In this document: in pieces, positions 52,716-64,000 of the stretch
Numbering within the stretch: position 1 is the stretch's first letter
How the letters are laid out: each line of letters opens with the position of its first letter
NCBI GenBank assembly: GCA_038049695.1
Contig: CP142452.1
Location: 81,758,501 to 81,822,500 of the forward strand
DNA: 64,000 bases
Direction: 5' to 3'
From: Cinnamomum chago
Lineage: Eukaryota; Streptophyta; Magnoliopsida; Laurales; Lauraceae
Program-made: the position numbers and the translations under genes
The notes under the pieces: generated by a model
The model's input: only the letters and a program-made list of their open reading frames with translations
Told to the model about the DNA's origin: nothing
Databases searched by the model: none

Positions 52716-55700
52716 TCACACCCAATGAAATATACCAATGGGTGCTTCAAGTTATATTTTTAGATGGATTAGCTATATATTTTTGTCTTAAATTTAGAAG
52801 AATAAATCCATTAATTACTAATTATGTTTAGTAGTATCATCCCAGATCAATCATAGCAAGAGGGATATTGATGCAGTGACATCTCTGGCTTTTAATCATT
52901 AACATCATGGAGACTTTTTTCCAGCTATCTGGAGATGATTTTGTGGGCATGCCTTTTTGCTCATTGTATGATGTGTGTAGCCCCACAATCTAATATGTTA
53001 TTTCAGATTTCTTTGCTCCACATTTATGATATTTCATGCGGTGAAATGTACCTTATTTTATCACTTGGATGTTCCGGGTTCGAACCCTAGGTACGTCACC
53101 TCTTCTAACTTGTATGAGCTTTCATTCCGCTTGTATTGACTCTTTTTTCACTTGTGTGAGCCTTCCTCCCTTTTATACCCGTTGTTTTTTTATATACATG
53201 CGGACTTGCTCTTGAGTCCCAGCCTATTGGCTGAATTACCAAAACCAAAAAGAAACAGATATGGAAGAAGCATCTAAAGTAAAAAAAAAGATACACAAAC
53301 ATTTGCATTTATGATTTAAATGTTTAAAGCTGGGGATATACTAAAGTCATGCACTGACATTGAGTTTGGTAGAGAAATTAAATGATTTCGTGCTGGTGAC
53401 AGCACAAAAAGTTGGCATACTGTTGGGCTAAAAGAAGTGTAATCTGGGGCCCATTCTGATCGAGGGAACCTGTTTGATTAGACATTTAGACATCCATCAA
53501 AACCGGGTCAGATCTCACTCTGGAGTGGGATTCATCACTGGGAGAGAATCAAGTCCGAGTCCATTCACATTACTATGCAGTCACTCATGCAATATGCATC
53601 CAATAATGGAAATAGGTTTGATCAAGATGTATGATTCAAAAAATTGGGCACAATAAGTGCATATTTACTGTAAGTTACCATACCTGGCCCATGATTATGA
53701 GGATCTGTGAATGGATTTGGGTCTAACAGGCAACATATGAATCCTCATGTAGGATCCAAGTTTCTTTACAGACCAAGCCTGAATTCTAGCCCTTGCGCCC
53801 ATCAAACTCTAATAATCTTGTTCAGAATTTCAATTCAGAACTCTGTTTAGATTTTATCTTGAACTCAGGTTCAAATCACATACGGGTTGATTATTTTTCT
53901 TATCGGATGAGGATTGATTATCCTTTATTGGGTGGAAATTAGACAGATTCATATTCAGACTTACCGCGTTCATGTGGATAAAGTCCCCACTTCTCTCATC
54001 CTGTGAAATTACACAATCCAGATCAAATCAATTGGATCCATGTGAAATTGTGAACCAGACCTGCGCTTGGCCTTCTGATGAATGAAAGCCTTATCAATGT
54101 TAACCATTTTCCATTGCAACAAAAAGTTGCATATGAATATTGAAAGAAGTTGCTGATCCCAAATAGATGTCGGAACCGAACTCGTCGAGAACCTTGTGCG
54201 TTCCGATGTGAGACAGACCTGCGAACTCGCTGCGAATACTCTCAGATCTCTAGATAATTAGAAAGAAGGGTTCTCATCTCCTTTAAATAGAGCAATCCTT
54301 AGGAGTTACATCTCTATCCGGATACTACCTCCCTCTCTTGGAATCCCACATCACTTAGACCAACGTAGAAAATCTGCCAAACTGGGAGTCTGAATTCTAT
54401 CCAAACTCTACCACCAAGAGTTTGATCATTATCTAACTCAATCAAATCAACTTATTGGGAGTTTATCCGCGGCAAACCGCCTGTCTTGATCTGGCGTGGG
54501 CCCCATGGTAGTCGGGCCACACAATTTTCTAACAAGTATGGGTACCCCTGTAACAACCATCTAATTATGCATAATCTAGATTGACTTGTGAAATCATTGA
54601 AGGTCATGATTGTATTCCCTTTAGGTGACCCATTGCTATTAGAGCAGTGCATTAAAAACAAACAAATAAATAAATAACAATGATCCGACTCCACAGCATT
54701 TTAAGCTGACAAAAGATGTTCTCTACCAAAAGAAGTGGACAAAAAGAGATTCCAATGATGTGATACAAAGTCAATGTCACATTTCCTTAAAAGCCATTTT
54801 CATTCCATCAGCAGTGCCACATGCCGAGTATATCATTGAATACTTTCCTCCCTCTGTGATGGTTGATGCATTTTCCCATCAAATAACCCAAGAAAGGACC
54901 ACAAACTTTGCACACTATCAATGATGTAGCTTCTCTTGATAATTGAAGGACATTTCTAGCTTCAATGATTATTTGAATATATAAACTAAAATTACAAAGA
55001 AGATTCTGAAGTCGAAACATTAAAAAAGTTGCACTCGGTTAAATGCCAGTGTAAATTCTAGTTCAAATGGCTTCAGCCTTTATAATTTTTTGCAAGATTG
55101 GATAAGTGGTATGGTACATGTGGTATCACCTACTAGCCCAAGAATAGATCCCTAAGCCGTTGTGTGAGAGAAGACACCCATTTTCACTGGTGTCTTGTGT
55201 TTTTCTTTAACCTTTGTGAAAAGTAGCAGAATAACCTTTCCAAGTCTTCCGGGGGATCCATTCAAGGACATATCCTTTTTTACAAGTAACTACTAGCCTC
55301 TTGAATGACTTTTAATTTGATTATCTAGTTTTAAGGGCCCCCTGTGAAGGACGAATTTTCCACAATCATGAAGGACTTGTTTGTTTGCAAAAAATATATG
55401 AGAATTTATGGTCAAATGAGCTCCAACAAAAGATTATTAAAGAAGTGATGGGTAAAAACGTTAACTTTCTTAAGATTTGAATTATTGGGGCGACGATAGT
55501 GCATTCGTTTCCCATCTCCCCATAAATCATTTTCCATTAATGAAGGGGAACTCATTTTCCATTAATGGAGGAGTTATCACATATATACAAAATCTTAGAA
55601 TTATTATAGAAATAAGTAGTCTTAGAGCTTTAGGAATTCAATTACATGAAGCAAACATGTCCTAACAAAATGAACTTCAATAATTAGAGGCAAATGATTA

Positions 55701-58643
55701 GAAATACATGCCAACACACTCATGATTGAGTAGTGTTGGCACGTTAAAGATCCGTACGTCTTCAGGTTTAAAGTATCACTCCGACCAATAGTCCAACTTA
55801 GCAGGAGAAAAAATGGTAGATATTGAAGGAAAAAAAAAAAAGAGAAAAATCATACAGAAGTACAACAATAGGACAAACAAAGCACACTGGATATTATGCC
55901 TAAGGCCAAAACATTCACAATAAAATAAACAGAAAGCCACCACCGACGGCATCACAATAAATAGGCTTGGGAGAGAGGCCCTACATTTGCAATACATATT
56001 AAAAAAGGAAAAGAAAAGAAAACTACCATCCTCAAGTAGAATATCTGCCTTTTCAACAAATGCTAGCTTTCAAGAATGAGAAGGAATAGATGGAATGCGA
56101 GTATGAAGGACAATAGCCATGTGGACTAAAAAAAATTACCATGAATGATCCACTGGCTATGCAGTATGGACCCACTAATTGTACTATAGCACCTAATCGT
56201 CCTGGCTTTCAAACAGAGTCCAATTGCCAAGGGTACTGGAGAAGGGAATCCCCTCTCCCATGATTTTCACTGTTACCAAAGGAAGAATACACTGGAGAAT
56301 GTGTAAACTGAGAAAGTTAAAACGTACTTTTCGAATACAGTTTGGTTGCCTCTGACTGAATACAGGTAAGCATGTGATCAGTGTCGGTATAGAAAGGCAA
56401 GGACAAGCAAATCAAGAATAGATTTTGAAAAATATTCCCAACAATATTTACTGTTGACACAAATGTGTGAGAATATAACTGCAAGGAGACAGCAATATGT
56501 TCAGAATTTTCATCAGAGAGAATTATAGAGATTTTTATCATCGAAAGATCTTCATTCATGATAGGAGAGATTTTTATCCTTTTGAGGGAAACGGATCCCT
56601 TATTTGGTCCAAACTGGGAAGCCACATGGGTTTGAGATGTCCCATCTCAACTCCTTCAAAAAAATCCCATCTCCCCCCAAAAAAAAAATTTTCATATAGC
56701 ACCCCCTTATTGGTCCTGCGTTATTAGTCCAAACAGGATCCAGATTCCCTTTTGGGTGATTTTGGAATTTGAGAGAAATGTATGTGCTTGTGTTTGAATG
56801 GACAAAACAAAGTACATTGTCCTTTTAACTCACCTCAACCCACCTCCAATATGATGACTAATATGCTGAAACCATTAATTGTTTGTTAAAATTTCCTGTC
56901 CTCCCACAACTGCCCGTCATGTCTGGTGAGCAGAGGTATTTTCTCCTTGATGTGAAAGTTTACCATCTTTACCAGTATTACCCTGCAAGTAGGCAAACAG
57001 GGTTGGCAGGAAAATGGTAGAAATATGACCATATATACTAGGAGGAACTCAGTCAGATTCTAACCCCTCCAGTGGTTAAAAGACCATACTAGACCACCTA
57101 AATTTATGAACTAATGATCATCCATTTTGACTGTTTTTAGGTCATTTTCACATCCCAGAATGAGCTGAGTTGGACCAGCAATGGAACAGGTCTGGACTGG
57201 TCATCTACTCAACATTTGGAGTTTGGACCACCATCCCCATTTTCATAATATTAGTTTAGAGGGGGATAAAATTGAAGAAAGAATATTCCTACAAAAATCA
57301 AGAATCCAAAAGAGCGGAGAGGAAATCCATCACGAAGCGGAGATTTTCTCCTATGGGAATCCCCGGTGGAAGGTATGTGGGAATTGATTTCTGTACTGCC
57401 ATCCATACAAACGTGCCCAAAGACGTGATTAGGCATCAGCGCAAAAATTCTCAACACTGGCAATTCTCATTGGATACCTCCAAACAAATAGGCTTATAGG
57501 ATTCTTGCGTTGAAGGAGTGAAATTTTATAGTGATACCTGCTGTTGAAATTCGCTCAAAATTTGCCTTTACTCTCTCCAAGTTTTCCTACAGAGTTGGCC
57601 CCTTCTTAAAATTGATTCAACGATAATCTTACATCATCTACGGATGTCATTTCAAATGTGATTTTTTCATCCATTGATTTTTGTTGTACCCATCTCGGTG
57701 CCATCCATTCCAGCGGAATTTTCCTCTAATATTGTAGAAAATCATTTCCAAGGAACTTTTGCTTCACCAAATAAGACATCCTCTGGCCATCAGCTTCTAC
57801 AACTAAATAGAAAGTATCACACAGCTGATCCACAATACAAACCCCCTTTAGCATGGCAGGGCCAACCAAGTAACTCTCAGTGGCTTGACGGAGTCATCCA
57901 ATTCGTACTAAACAGTGGTCGTGAGACTGAGACAGAGCTGGTCTTAAATTCAGATGTTCCGCTTTAGGGCAGGTGGGGATTGGGGATTGAAAATGATGAA
58001 CAGCCCGCCCCCATGCATGGACTCCAATATGTGAAATTTTGCCACACGACGATATAAAGAAAGTAAAGAGTTTCTGCATTTAAAAGTGATACTGATACCC
58101 AACTCGTCTATCTTCAGAAGTCAGATTAACCAGAGGCAACTCCAAAGATATTTCATAGACTTCAAACAGAATTCTGGACAATAGTTATAGCATCCTACAG
58201 TAAATACTCAAAAATCTTTATGAAAATCATTAAATGTACCCATACACAACATTGTAACTGGGCACTCTCATTAATCGAATTTGGTTCTTTTTTTTTCTTT
58301 TTTTTTACTTTTGGGTAGTATGGAGGTATTGGTTGGGAGACTACCATGACTTGGGTGTGAGGCACTTGTCCTCATCAATTGAGTTACTACAACAATTTAA
58401 TTGTAAACAAAAGTGCGAACTGCATACAATTAGAATGTTTCAAGAAGAGGTATCCTATCAATGTCTTGACCAAAAAAAAAAAAGAAGAGGTATCCTATCA
58501 ATGTCATTTGGTTTAACAACTGCATACAACTGTGGAGAGCAAGGGCTGAGCCCATCAAGAATGCAATTGGGACGATAAATTTTCTTAGAGTTTCTGCAAC
58601 AATGGGGCTATCATTGCATTAACCAAATGTTTGCTGTTAGCTA

Positions 58644-58679
<36 letters not shown>

Positions 58680-60218
58680 CAGATTGCAATTTTGATAATT
58701 AAGTTGCAAATAATACTAGATGATTACTGATTATACACGCATGGAAAACAATTTCAACATTGCCGTGCATTATGTAGCAGACGGATACACCATTCAGAAA
58801 AAAAAAACAGAAAAAGAAAGGTCGCACAAAGGCAAGAACGAAGCAATCCATAGGGTGTATCCCTTCATGAAAATGCTCCACATCCATAAGCCAAGCTAGT
58901 TTGTTAATCAGGTGGGCCATTGCAACTGCTGAAAGAAAAGGCTCCACAGTCAACATAGGCACCCATCAGATGAATAGACCGGAATAGTCAACATTCAACG
59001 TAAGAGTCCACCTGAAGAAAAAATTGGCTTGTTTTCAAGCAAGAGAAAGAAGATCTGCTGTTCTGGCTCACCTGAATATTCATGTGGACAGGCAATTCCA
59101 TGAGAATGAGCTTGGAGAAAGCCATGATTGTTTATAGTAAGGTCTTCACTTATTTCATTAAGCAAACCATAGTGATTAAAAAAAAAAAAAACAGCGATCT
59201 GTTTTATTAACCAGGAGAGATCTTGACCACAAAAAAGATGCTGGATATAGGATTGGCCATAATCCGCACTGCACAGAATTGCAATCTGCATGGAAAACAA
59301 GTAAATCTAGAATCGACAGATATGCATCTAAAATTCATGGGAACCTTATACCAAATAAAAGCGATGCCAAACTTATTCTGTCAACAAAATTAAAGCAATC
59401 TCTCAAGAAACCCTGAAATGGAGTGAAAAAAAAAATAGAAAGCATAGGAAAAGAGATGAGCTGCAACTCAGCAAAACTACAGAATTTCAAGCATTTGTTG
59501 ATTACAGTTGTTTCCTAATGCAAAATGTGACATGCTGCAGCTTCATAAGAATGGAAATAATTGAGAACAAGTCCACAATTTAAATATTTCAAACATTTCT
59601 GTGAGAGCAAAGAAACAAGAGGAAAGAAAAAAAACCTAGAAATTCTTACCTTCTTTTACATACAACATCATTTCCATAATTTAATCAATACAACAACTGA
59701 GTCCAGCAATAGAAGTATCAGAAACTGTCCATGAAGTGTCAAGGTCCAGGTGGTGTTACTTGCGAAAAAAGAAATTCCCTAAAAGAAAAACTCTTCCATA
59801 ACTCTGCAAGCTGGACCTTGATGATGATCATGAATATGAAGGGCTTTGAAGGGCTTCTCGATGGACCAATGCACCTCAAAGAATTTCTGGAAAGATACTA
59901 AAATCCATGGAATGAAAGACATGCGGGAGAAATGCGGTACAGTGTGTAAAACTTGTAAGCCGAAGTCTGACATACAGGAAAAATGTGCACGATGGTGTCT
60001 AGAAGTTGGGCAACCTCAAGCCAAAGCACCAGATAAATATGAGCAACTTGAAGCTCTGAATCAGTTCCTATGAAGTAAGCATCCCACTCTAGAATAAATA
60101 GGCTCAAAACATTATGTCGCACTGTCCACCCTCATACACTGAACTCCTGTCATCCATTCCCCAAGAGAAATATAAACACATGCTGCCCGAAAAAACACAT
60201 TACTGTGCTAGCAGCTTC
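52716..60218. other. Intergenic region between the GDSL and F-box genes
   Basis: No gene is supported in 7.5 kb. It includes a family B SINE-like copy (53040-53245), degenerate gggtc/caagcc tracts (53450-54060), an orphan Tourist-like end (acaaacgtgccc, about 57409-57420), a short duplication gaagaggtatcctatcaatg (58445 and 58485) and a long poly-T (about 58647-58675). The stretch next to 60218 is probably the 3' untranslated region of the F-box gene. Confidence 0.5.
53040..53245 (+). repeat. SINE-like repeat, family B
   Basis: Best B-box match of the family: gggttcgaaccctaggtacg at about 53070, followed by four degenerate acttgtgtgagccttcctcc units and cttgctcttgagtccc. The B box suggests a tRNA-derived head, but I could not define a convincing A box. 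Confidence 0.55.
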
Positions 60219-61499
60219 TCAATAGACAGAAGCATCAAACCTCGGCTCATAAAAACAGACCTGACTGTTGCATGACTGAAGGGCACAACCTGCTATCCAT
60301 GACCATGTCTTCTTATCCACATCATAGAGAAGACCTTTCCCTTGGTTCCATGATGTAAAGCAGATCAAATTATCTTGCCCGAAGCACTCAAACCTTTCTG
60401 CCGATAACCTCAAAAGTGCCCTAAAATATTTTGGTGGCATCCTACTTATTTCCACCCACACCGTCTTGGCATGATCCAACTCCCAAATCTTCATGCTCTG
60501 AAGTGTGCTGTAAAGTCCTATCCTGCCAACCAAAAATAAGCGCTTCTGAGCACCAGCAACAAGATAACCATCCAACAGAGACCGTGGAAACTTTGCAGGA
60601 ATGTGTTCCCAGTGCCCCAAATCTATGTGATACATCATCAACCCAAGCGGCGAAAGTGTCTCCAAATACAACCGAGAATCACAAAACGCCATCTTTGATG
60701 AGCATAGATTGACAGCAGGCATTATCTGATGAAGAGACCATCTATCGAGCTTTGAATCATACACCTCAGTGGGCAACATTTTGTCTCCGTAGATATCACT
60801 TGCGGCAATCACCTTGAACGATCTGTCCTTCCTGTCAACGACCATAATCAATTGCCTCTGCTGATTAAAATGCATGCTTGGCAGCGTCCTCCATGTTTGG
60901 GTCAGGGGATTGCAAACTAGGGTTTTGAATGTCAGCCCATCTAGACCAGAGAAGCAAACCAGACCACCTGAAGAACCTACCAACCAAAATGCCCACTCAG
61001 GCAGAAATGAAAATGGAATCTTGTACCATGATTTCAATGGCAAGCTGAAAACCGAGCACTGTGGAATCTGAGAATTCTTCCAAAATGTGAGAAGGCAAGG
61101 CCCATGGGACGGGACACGTGAGTGGAACTTGAGAAAGCTACTGTCCTGATGGATAGAATTCCAGCGTTTACACACAGACCGCATACGAAAGATGAAGAAA
61201 GGTGGGACTCGGGCAAGGATCTCATTTAACAAGTCCTCTGGAAGCAGTGCCCATATGTTATCTTCCATCTGAACATCAAGGTGGACAGTCTTTCCAAAGG
61301 TCGAGACAGTTTCCTCATCAAAGCCTCGCGGCTTCGTCTTGATCACCTTCTGCCGGGAAGGGCTAGTGTTTCGAACACCAGTCCTACCTGAAGAAAGTAC
61401 CATCTGCTTCGGAAGATCATCTTCGCGAAAAGAATCAATTTTCACAAAACGAGACCCTAGTTCTCCCCCTCCAGAATCGGAAACTTCATTCCTATCCAT
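60219..61499 (-). CDS. F-box/kelch-repeat protein, At5g15710-like
   Basis: A single uninterrupted exon encodes 426 residues. The F-box lies at about residues 84-125 ([16 protein letters not shown]...VCKRWN) and should bind SKP1 in an SCF ubiquitin ligase. The remaining 300 residues form a kelch/galactose-oxidase-type propeller for substrate binding. Segments such as [34 protein letters not shown] and the C-terminus [17 protein letters not shown] agree almost residue for residue with my recollection of Arabidopsis At5g15710, so orthology is likely. The N-terminal 80 residues vary, but keep the [10 protein letters not shown] and KPRGFDEE words. No stop, frameshift or missing domain is seen. Confidence 0.96.
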   Translation of the reverse strand: MDRNEVSDSGGGELGSRFVKIDSFREDDLPKQMVLSSGRTGVRNTSPSRQKVIKTKPRGFDEETVSTFGKTVHLDVQMEDNIWALLPEDLLNEILARVPPFFIFRMRSVCKRWNSIHQDSSFLKFHSRVPSHGPCLLTFWKNSQIPQCSVFSLPLKSWYKIPFSFLPEWAFWLVGSSGGLVCFSGLDGLTFKTLVCNPLTQTWRTLPSMHFNQQRQLIMVVDRKDRSFKVIAASDIYGDKMLPTEVYDSKLDRWSLHQIMPAVNLCSSKMAFCDSRLYLETLSPLGLMMYHIDLGHWEHIPAKFPRSLLDGYLVAGAQKRLFLVGRIGLYSTLQSMKIWELDHAKTVWVEISRMPPKYFRALLRLSAERFECFGQDNLICFTSWNQGKGLLYDVDKKTWSWIAGCALQSCNSQVCFYEPRFDASVY

Positions 61500-62300
61500 G
61501 ATTCCAAGAACCTAAAACCCAGAAACTCCAACTCTATAAAACCCTAAAACCACTGAAACTAAAATTGCCAATTTTTCATTTCCATCAATAAGAAGCCAAG
61601 TTCAGTCATGCTTCAAACTCCACTTTTGATTGTAACAAAATGCGGACTACAGATTCAAGCAAAAAAAATTAATCAAAACATTCAAATTTATACAACAGAT
61701 GCATCTTTTTAGATTGTTCTTCTTCCCTAATCCCAATAGAACGATTGGATCATCCAATGCGAGGAATGAAATCCGCCAAATCTTCTAAAATCATAAAATG
61801 TAAAAACACAAAATCTACATCACATATTGAGAAATGCAGATAAAAAAGCTTTCTTTTCCAGAACAAAGCCCTAACATTGTACGAGAAGAAGAAAATATTG
61901 AATCAGCAAACGCAGAGAATCGATCCAAAATCCTATAGATAGCATGAGCAAGAAAGCCCAAACATTGACAGATTCTACAAGAACAACGAGACGAATCGAA
62001 TCAGGAATGAGAGCATTGTACTAAAAAAAACCCTAAAAAGAGGAAATTCACGGGTTCAAAGACTCCTAAAACGAGACAATCGATTTAGATGGACTTCAAA
62101 AGATTGTCTTTTTCTCTTCTAGCTAAGATGATAATGGTGATGATGATGAGATCATGTGAAAAGAGAGAAACCCTAATTTCAAAATGAGGAAAATCGATAC
62201 CTTTGATTCATGGAATCCTTTGGCTTTTTTCGCTTTTGCTTTGAAGGAAGGGAGAGTTTGGTTTGGTTGTGAACACAAAACGGCAGAAGAAAAAGCCAAC
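61500..62300 (-). other. Probable 5' leader with intron of the F-box gene
   Basis: On the minus strand a donor (aaag/gtatcg, intron from 62200) and an acceptor (agtttcag/tgg, intron to about 61553) would remove about 650 nt just before the ATG. Telomere-box words (aaaccctaa) occur near 61540, 62030 and 62170, as in many plant housekeeping leaders. Read from splice signals alone. Confidence 0.4.
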
Positions 62301-62396
62301 CCTCCCTACATGCTTACAAAGACATGAGTTTTCGTGTTTGGTGGAAGGAATTTTTAATTAGTCCCTGCTTTCGCTAAAGTGCGCCAAGGGATACCG

Positions 62397-62535
62397 TGCG
62401 CATGAGAGATTCCTTTTTACCCGTTGTGTTTGTTGTTGTGTTTTTCTGAGCTTGTTCGCATTTGTCTTTCTGCCGTTGTTGTTGAGTGAGGATTAGGGCA
62501 TCTATGGTGGGGCCTCCTCTTTATGTGCTGGGTAT
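62397..62535. repeat. Direct repeat copy 1 (about 135 bp)
   Basis: From tgcgcatgagagattcctttt to gtggggcctcctctttatgtgctg; repeated at 63354-63485 with moderate divergence. Confidence 0.75.
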
Positions 62536-63353
62536 TCACCCCTTCAAATGAAAGATCCTTGCATGCTCATCAAATAAATTTTCCTTTCATGTAATATGAA
62601 TTAAGGGGATTAAAGAAAATGACTACTCAATCGTTAAAGTCGCCCGGTAAACACAAATTCAAGGAAAGTTATAATCGATCGGCATTGCACCTTATATCCT
62701 CTATCTCTAAGCTCTCTAATAATTTTTTGTTAATGAATTTCTAGCAATTCAACTCCATACAAACAAACAAATCTTTTGGATCTAGATAAAAACATAGGGG
62801 CGAGCTATCCTAAGCTCAAGCTTATGATAAGTTTAACTCAAGTGTGTGGTGGGGCCCACCTGGGGACCCACTTGGGGATAGGGATGGGGGGATTTAAAAA
62901 TTTTCCTAAGATCCTTTTCTCTGCAAAAAAAAAAAAATGAACTCCAACCATGATTTATATCATCTCTATATGAGCCCAAAAATTTAATGGTCAACAATCC
63001 ATTCTGATCGATATATAATCGATCAAACGGTCTAGCAAATTCAGATCTGACTGAAAGTTTGTGGACATTTGTAATTTAAGGAGATATGTGTTTAGTCTAT
63101 TTGAATGGACCAAAGATGGACCCCACAAGCATAAGTTTACGAAATTTTCTTCTTAGAAGAGTCTTGCTAAAAAATATATCATTTCAATTGTATTAAATTA
63201 TCCCAATGTTTGCAAAACATTGCCAGTATTTGTGATCCTATTTTTTGACCCTATTTATTAGTTATATCCTTCCACTTTATTTTATTGTTTTCAAAGCATG
63301 TTTACATAATGTATGCACAAGAGAACCATCTCTCCACAAAGTGCACTAATAAT

Positions 63354-63485
63354 GTGCGCATGAGAATCCTTTTGCCCCCGATGTATAGATTGTGTTTTTG
63401 CTACTTTTTCGTTTTTCTTTCTTTTGTTTGAGTGAGGATTGTCACATCTGTAGTAGGGGCCTCTTTGTGTGCTAGAGATGAACAC
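63354..63485. repeat. Direct repeat copy 2 (about 135 bp)
   Basis: From tgtgcgcatgagaatcctttt to ggggcctctttgtgtgctag. It shares gagtgaggatt and the ends with copy 1. Its first bases also match the start of this window. Confidence 0.75.
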
Positions 63486-64000
63486 AAATTCTTCAATATG
63501 TGTCTTTTCACAAACTGCTCGAGTACAGCAATTTTGAGAGACAGATGCAATGCTTTTTGTTAAAGTAAAACAACATTTATTTCCATGAAGTTATCAAATG
63601 AGAAGTCAACAAAGTAACCACTTATGCTTCATGAGGTAAATTTTTTGGGGGTTATTAAAGTCTCAGGACAAAAATTCACCGGCTAATACTTTACTGTTTA
63701 ACTTGTTGTAACAAACCAAATATGGTAATACAATTTTTAATAATTGATATTATTTTACTGTATATTTTATTTCACCACATGAAAAACAAAATTGCTTTAT
63801 CAGGGTCTTGCCTTTGTAGACAGTGTGGATTAAAAGTCACACATTGTTCATGTACAAGACTCCCCTAAATGGAAAAGTGCATACAAACATTTCTAATAAA
63901 GTCATTAAAATATTACAGTTTTTTTCTGGCTAACCTTTTGACAAACCTGTTAAAAGGTAAAAATTAAAATTCTCATGAGATCTACTAGCATGCATGTAAA

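Larger units (their letters stand above)
62301..64000. other. Intergenic sequence upstream of the F-box gene
   Basis: The probable promoter adjoins 62300. The rest is AT-rich and holds a dispersed direct repeat (62397-62535 and 63354-63485). No coding region is supported to the end of the window. Confidence 0.5.

Noticed and set aside
53060..53100. Possible tRNA gene from gggttcgaaccctagg
   Set aside because: No acceptor stem, anticodon loop or A box; fits a SINE-like repeat better.
59779..60122. Short frames on both strands after the F-box stop
   Set aside because: Most likely the 3' untranslated region of the F-box gene; no domain or conserved motif seen.

Overview
This is nuclear DNA from a flowering plant. 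Genes carry many introns with GT..AG borders, there is no operon structure, long AT-rich intergenic tracts separate a few genes, and plant-type transposons are abundant. The families present (class III peroxidase, RGF/GLV root growth peptides, GDSL lipase, plant F-box/kelch) are land-plant families. Nothing points to a grass; the clade cannot be fixed from the sequence alone.

Six gene units are supported. (1) + strand 2921-5316: a secreted class III peroxidase of the peroxidase 60 type, four exons. (2) - strand 14384-8241: a three-exon RING + PHD zinc-finger protein of 728 residues whose last exon lies beyond a 2.8 kb intron. (3) - strand 19463-17895: an RGF/GLV/CLEL peptide locus with one signal-peptide exon followed by two alternative exon pairs, each ending in its own peptide motif. 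(4) + strand 43769-52715: a five-exon GDSL esterase/lipase with a 4.9 kb third intron. (5) - strand 61499-60219: a single-exon F-box/kelch protein very close to Arabidopsis At5g15710. (6) - strand 40246-37370: a decayed MULE transposase with a C-terminal OTU-like domain, not a host gene.

Mobile DNA fills much of the rest. A decayed Ty1/copia element lies at 25703-32605. A 4.36 kb Mutator-like element lies at 36482-40843, with a perfect 9-bp target duplication. Smaller elements are a 1.0 kb TIR element rich in GATATCGG words (364-1363), a Tourist-like MITE (15411-15914), a hAT-like element nested in an older SINE-like repeat (21598-21995), a second Mutator-type MITE (42541-43004) and a foldback MITE family (35618-35801, 46687-46919). 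There are also two dispersed SINE-like families and several local tandem repeats.

The genes are independent units: secreted cell-wall enzymes, a signalling peptide precursor, a chromatin/ubiquitin-type zinc-finger protein and an SCF substrate adaptor. No cluster or pathway links them. The most interesting item is the peptide locus, where intron phases would let one signal exon feed two different RGF-type peptides. Exon borders were placed by reading splice signals and family conservation by eye; no alignment or transcript data were available.
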